Origin: Spirochaetia bacterium
GTDB taxonomy: Bacteria > Spirochaetota > Spirochaetia > Treponematales > Breznakiellaceae
Length of the DNA: 31,248 nt
Direction of reading: 5' to 3'
Assembly: GCA_025997795.1 (NCBI GenBank)
Contig: BNVB01000024.1
Coordinates: forward strand, 1-31,248
The notes beneath the pieces are model-generated. The model had not been told where the DNA came from, did no database searches, and saw only the letters and a list, made by a program, of their open reading frames with translations. Numbering within the stretch: position 1 is the first letter of the stretch; the number at the start of each line of letters is the position of its first letter. Positions 29,681 through 31,248 of this stretch are shown here, piece after piece. Made by a program: the position numbers and the translations under genes.

Positions 29681-31066
29681 TTAATAAACAGTCTTTGTTG
29701 CAGGAAAAAACTGATAACCAGGTACAGACATCATTACTGTAACAAAACTGTCGCCGCTCAAAGGAGTATAAACGTACATCTTGTACTGATACATACCGCT
29801 ATTGTAACTGGGATCCTTCAAATTGCTGGTTGTCCCGAAGTATTCAGACGACCCGTATTTGTATATGTACTGTATGTGCTCAAGTGCAAGTCCGGGAACT
29901 GTCCTATCAAAATACAAAGAATATTCATCCTCTACACCAATAGAACTACGATCACGACCAGCATTAACAAACTTGATCTCTCCCAGGCCAGTAATAGGAT
30001 AAGTTACCGATTCACCAGTTGGGGGCACTGCCAGGGTATGTGTTACCATGTTCAGTGTACTGCCATCGGCAAGGATCGCTTTTCCACGCAGGTAAATGGT
30101 TTTTCCGGCAAAGTAGGACGAGATTAAGAGGGTGTACTTTTCGTCTTCTACCGTACCGCCGTCAATGAGATCTATGGGCATGGTACAGGCGCTGTCACTA
30201 AACGCTCCAAGGGTAATCTCGTTGGGTTTTGGTGTCATTCCAAAAAAATAGGGGCCAAACACATAGTCCCCGGAAATAAGAATTGATCCGGCCTGGTTTG
30301 CCACAACGGTATACTCCCGCACTTGTCCTGCTCCATGGGGAGCGCTGACCCGCAGACGTATGATACTGTTTCCGCTGGCGGGGTACATACTATCAATGGC
30401 AAGCTGGCCTGTTTCCCGGGCGGTTCTGACTACCTGGTCATTTACGAGGTAGCTAAAATCAATAAGCGCATTACTGTTAGTGCTTTCTGCGGCAAGTTTT
30501 AGTTCCATTGGTACCGATACGGTATAAGAAGTTTTTGCGGGAGCAAAAGTAGCCACGGAGGTACCGTTTATTTTTATGTTTTTTAAGGATGTGTCAAAAT
30601 TAATGTACGCAATTTTTATAGTACCTTCGTAGACAATGCGGCCTTCTTCTTTTGTTTTTGCTTTTAGGCGAACAGTAAGTTCATCTTCCAAAGCCTTGGT
30701 TCCCTCTACGGTAACCTTAAGGGTATTGCCTTCCTGTACAACGATAATACCGCTTATACCACTGCCCCCGGCGGTAATATCGCAGGAACTTTCTGCCACA
30801 AGGTCATAGCCGTGTTTATTGGCAAAGGGTATTATAATAGAAGAAACTTCCGGGTCTACGCAAATAACCCCGTCGGTTCCGGTTTGTATTTTATTTGGTA
30901 TAAGAGTAACCGGCTGGATACCCACCGTACCGGTGTGGTATTCAAAAAATTGGTCCACCGGGGCATCAAAGGACTGTTTACAGGTACTGAGTACAATACT
31001 GCAGACCAGGGCTGCTGTTAAAAGAACGTATTGTTTTCTAGCGGATTCTACTAAACCGCACTGTAT
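29681..31066 (-). CDS. Lipoprotein with cadherin-like beta-sandwich domain, 5' end uncertain
   Basis: Envelope lipoprotein of unknown role. The open frame upstream of the GTG at 30958 encodes RKQYVLLTAALVCSIVLSTC, a basic residue pair, a hydrophobic core and lipobox LSTC (Cys codon 30982-30980). The gene therefore begins earlier than that GTG. No ATG, GTG or TTG is found in frame before the poly-G run at 31069, so the true start is missing. About residues 130-250 (numbered from the GTG) match a cadherin-like beta-sandwich domain: LKNIKINGTSVATFAPAKTS then YTVSVP ... REYTVVAN. The C-terminal half is rich in Tyr and beta pattern (YIYKYGSSEYFGTTSN). Such proteins are common in host-associated treponemes. 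It is followed by 236 non-coding bases. Confidence 0.75.
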   Translation of the reverse strand: MQCGLVESARKQYVLLTAALVCSIVLSTCKQSFDAPVDQFFEYHTGTVGIQPVTLIPNKIQTGTDGVICVDPEVSSIIIPFANKHGYDLVAESSCDITAGGSGISGIIVVQEGNTLKVTVEGTKALEDELTVRLKAKTKEEGRIVYEGTIKIAYINFDTSLKNIKINGTSVATFAPAKTSYTVSVPMELKLAAESTNSNALIDFSYLVNDQVVRTARETGQLAIDSMYPASGNSIIRLRVSAPHGAGQVREYTVVANQAGSILISGDYVFGPYFFGMTPKPNEITLGAFSDSACTMPIDLIDGGTVEDEKYTLLISSYFAGKTIYLRGKAILADGSTLNMVTHTLAVPPTGESVTYPITGLGEIKFVNAGRDRSSIGVEDEYSLYFDRTVPGLALEHIQYIYKYGSSEYFGTTSNLKDPSYNSGMYQYKMYVYTPLSGDSFVTVMMSVPGYQFFPATKTVY

Positions 31067-31068
31067 GC

Positions 31069-31248
31069 GGGGGGGGGGGGGGGGGGGGGGGTGGGTAATT
31101 CTTACAGTGCAAGAACCATGGCCCGCCCCCTTTCACAACAGGGTTTCAGTAGCCAACACACATGGACCTTTTGGGGGGAAATCAAAACCAAAAAAGGGAT
31201 GTTGTGTGTTAATTGTACAACTAGCAAAAAATATATAATATCAGTAGA
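31069..31248. other. Poly-G run (23 G) and unreliable contig end
   Basis: Bases 31069-31091 are all G. Beyond this the composition changes (G/C and A runs, TTTTGGGGGG, an A+T-rich last 30 bases), and no reading frame, homology or link to the lipoprotein gene can be seen. The homopolymer interrupts where the lipoprotein's start should be. A sequencing or assembly artefact is the simplest reading; a phase-variable G tract is the alternative. Confidence 0.6.

Overview
The window looks like one contig from a Gram-negative host-associated bacterium. My best guess is a Treponema-type spirochaete of the termite-gut kind. The guess rests on several things: roughly balanced G+C, a Rpn-type nuclease with a Glu/Ala/Arg/Gly-rich tail, a cadherin-like-domain lipoprotein, a FecR-domain/class III cyclase/outer-membrane protein operon, and a ChvE-GguAB sugar transporter. 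No rRNA, tRNA or CRISPR array was recognised, so the taxonomy is inference.

Layout. 1-3754 holds the late purine genes in rearranged form. The 3' half of purM, then purN and purH, lie on the + strand. The 5' half of purM lies on the - strand at 3161-3754, joined to the last 58 codons of an unrelated histidine kinase. The contig opens with a perfect 98-bp-arm inverted repeat centred on a 9-bp palindromic hairpin inside purM. Together these look like two strand-switch (fold-back) junctions, more likely a library or amplification chimera than biology. 3816-6996 (- strand) carries an XRE regulator and purE-purC-purF.

7084-9006 is an accessory patch: a Phd/ParE-type toxin-antitoxin pair, phased A-tracts, and a Rpn/PD-(D/E)XK nuclease with a decayed duplicate of part of itself downstream. 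9146-10525 is glycyl-tRNA synthetase. It converges with a GH1 beta-glucosidase gene broken by two one-base insertions (10547-11890), which is preceded by two unrecognised genes. 12952-16311 (- strand) is cimA-ilvB, the entry into isoleucine synthesis from pyruvate and acetyl-CoA.

16395-24265 (- strand) is one sugar regulon, chvE-gguA-gguB-araB-araA-araD, covering uptake and conversion of L-arabinose to D-xylulose-5-phosphate. Its promoter is near consensus, with an 18-bp dyad over the spacer and -35 element. 24283-28991 (- strand) is an overlapping three-gene operon: membrane adenylyl cyclase, FecR-domain protein with four fibronectin-III-like modules, and an outer-membrane barrel protein. 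This is the best candidate here for an undescribed envelope signalling system. A divergent pair of overlapping small genes follows, then a cadherin-like-domain lipoprotein. The last 180 bases are a 23-G homopolymer and unrelated-looking sequence that I would not trust.

A recurring regulatory feature is that four genes (purM, purE, cimA and the small gene at 29039) have their start codon 6-10 bases after a predicted -10 element and no Shine-Dalgarno, which suggests leaderless mRNAs. Other genes here have ordinary AGGAGG-type sites.
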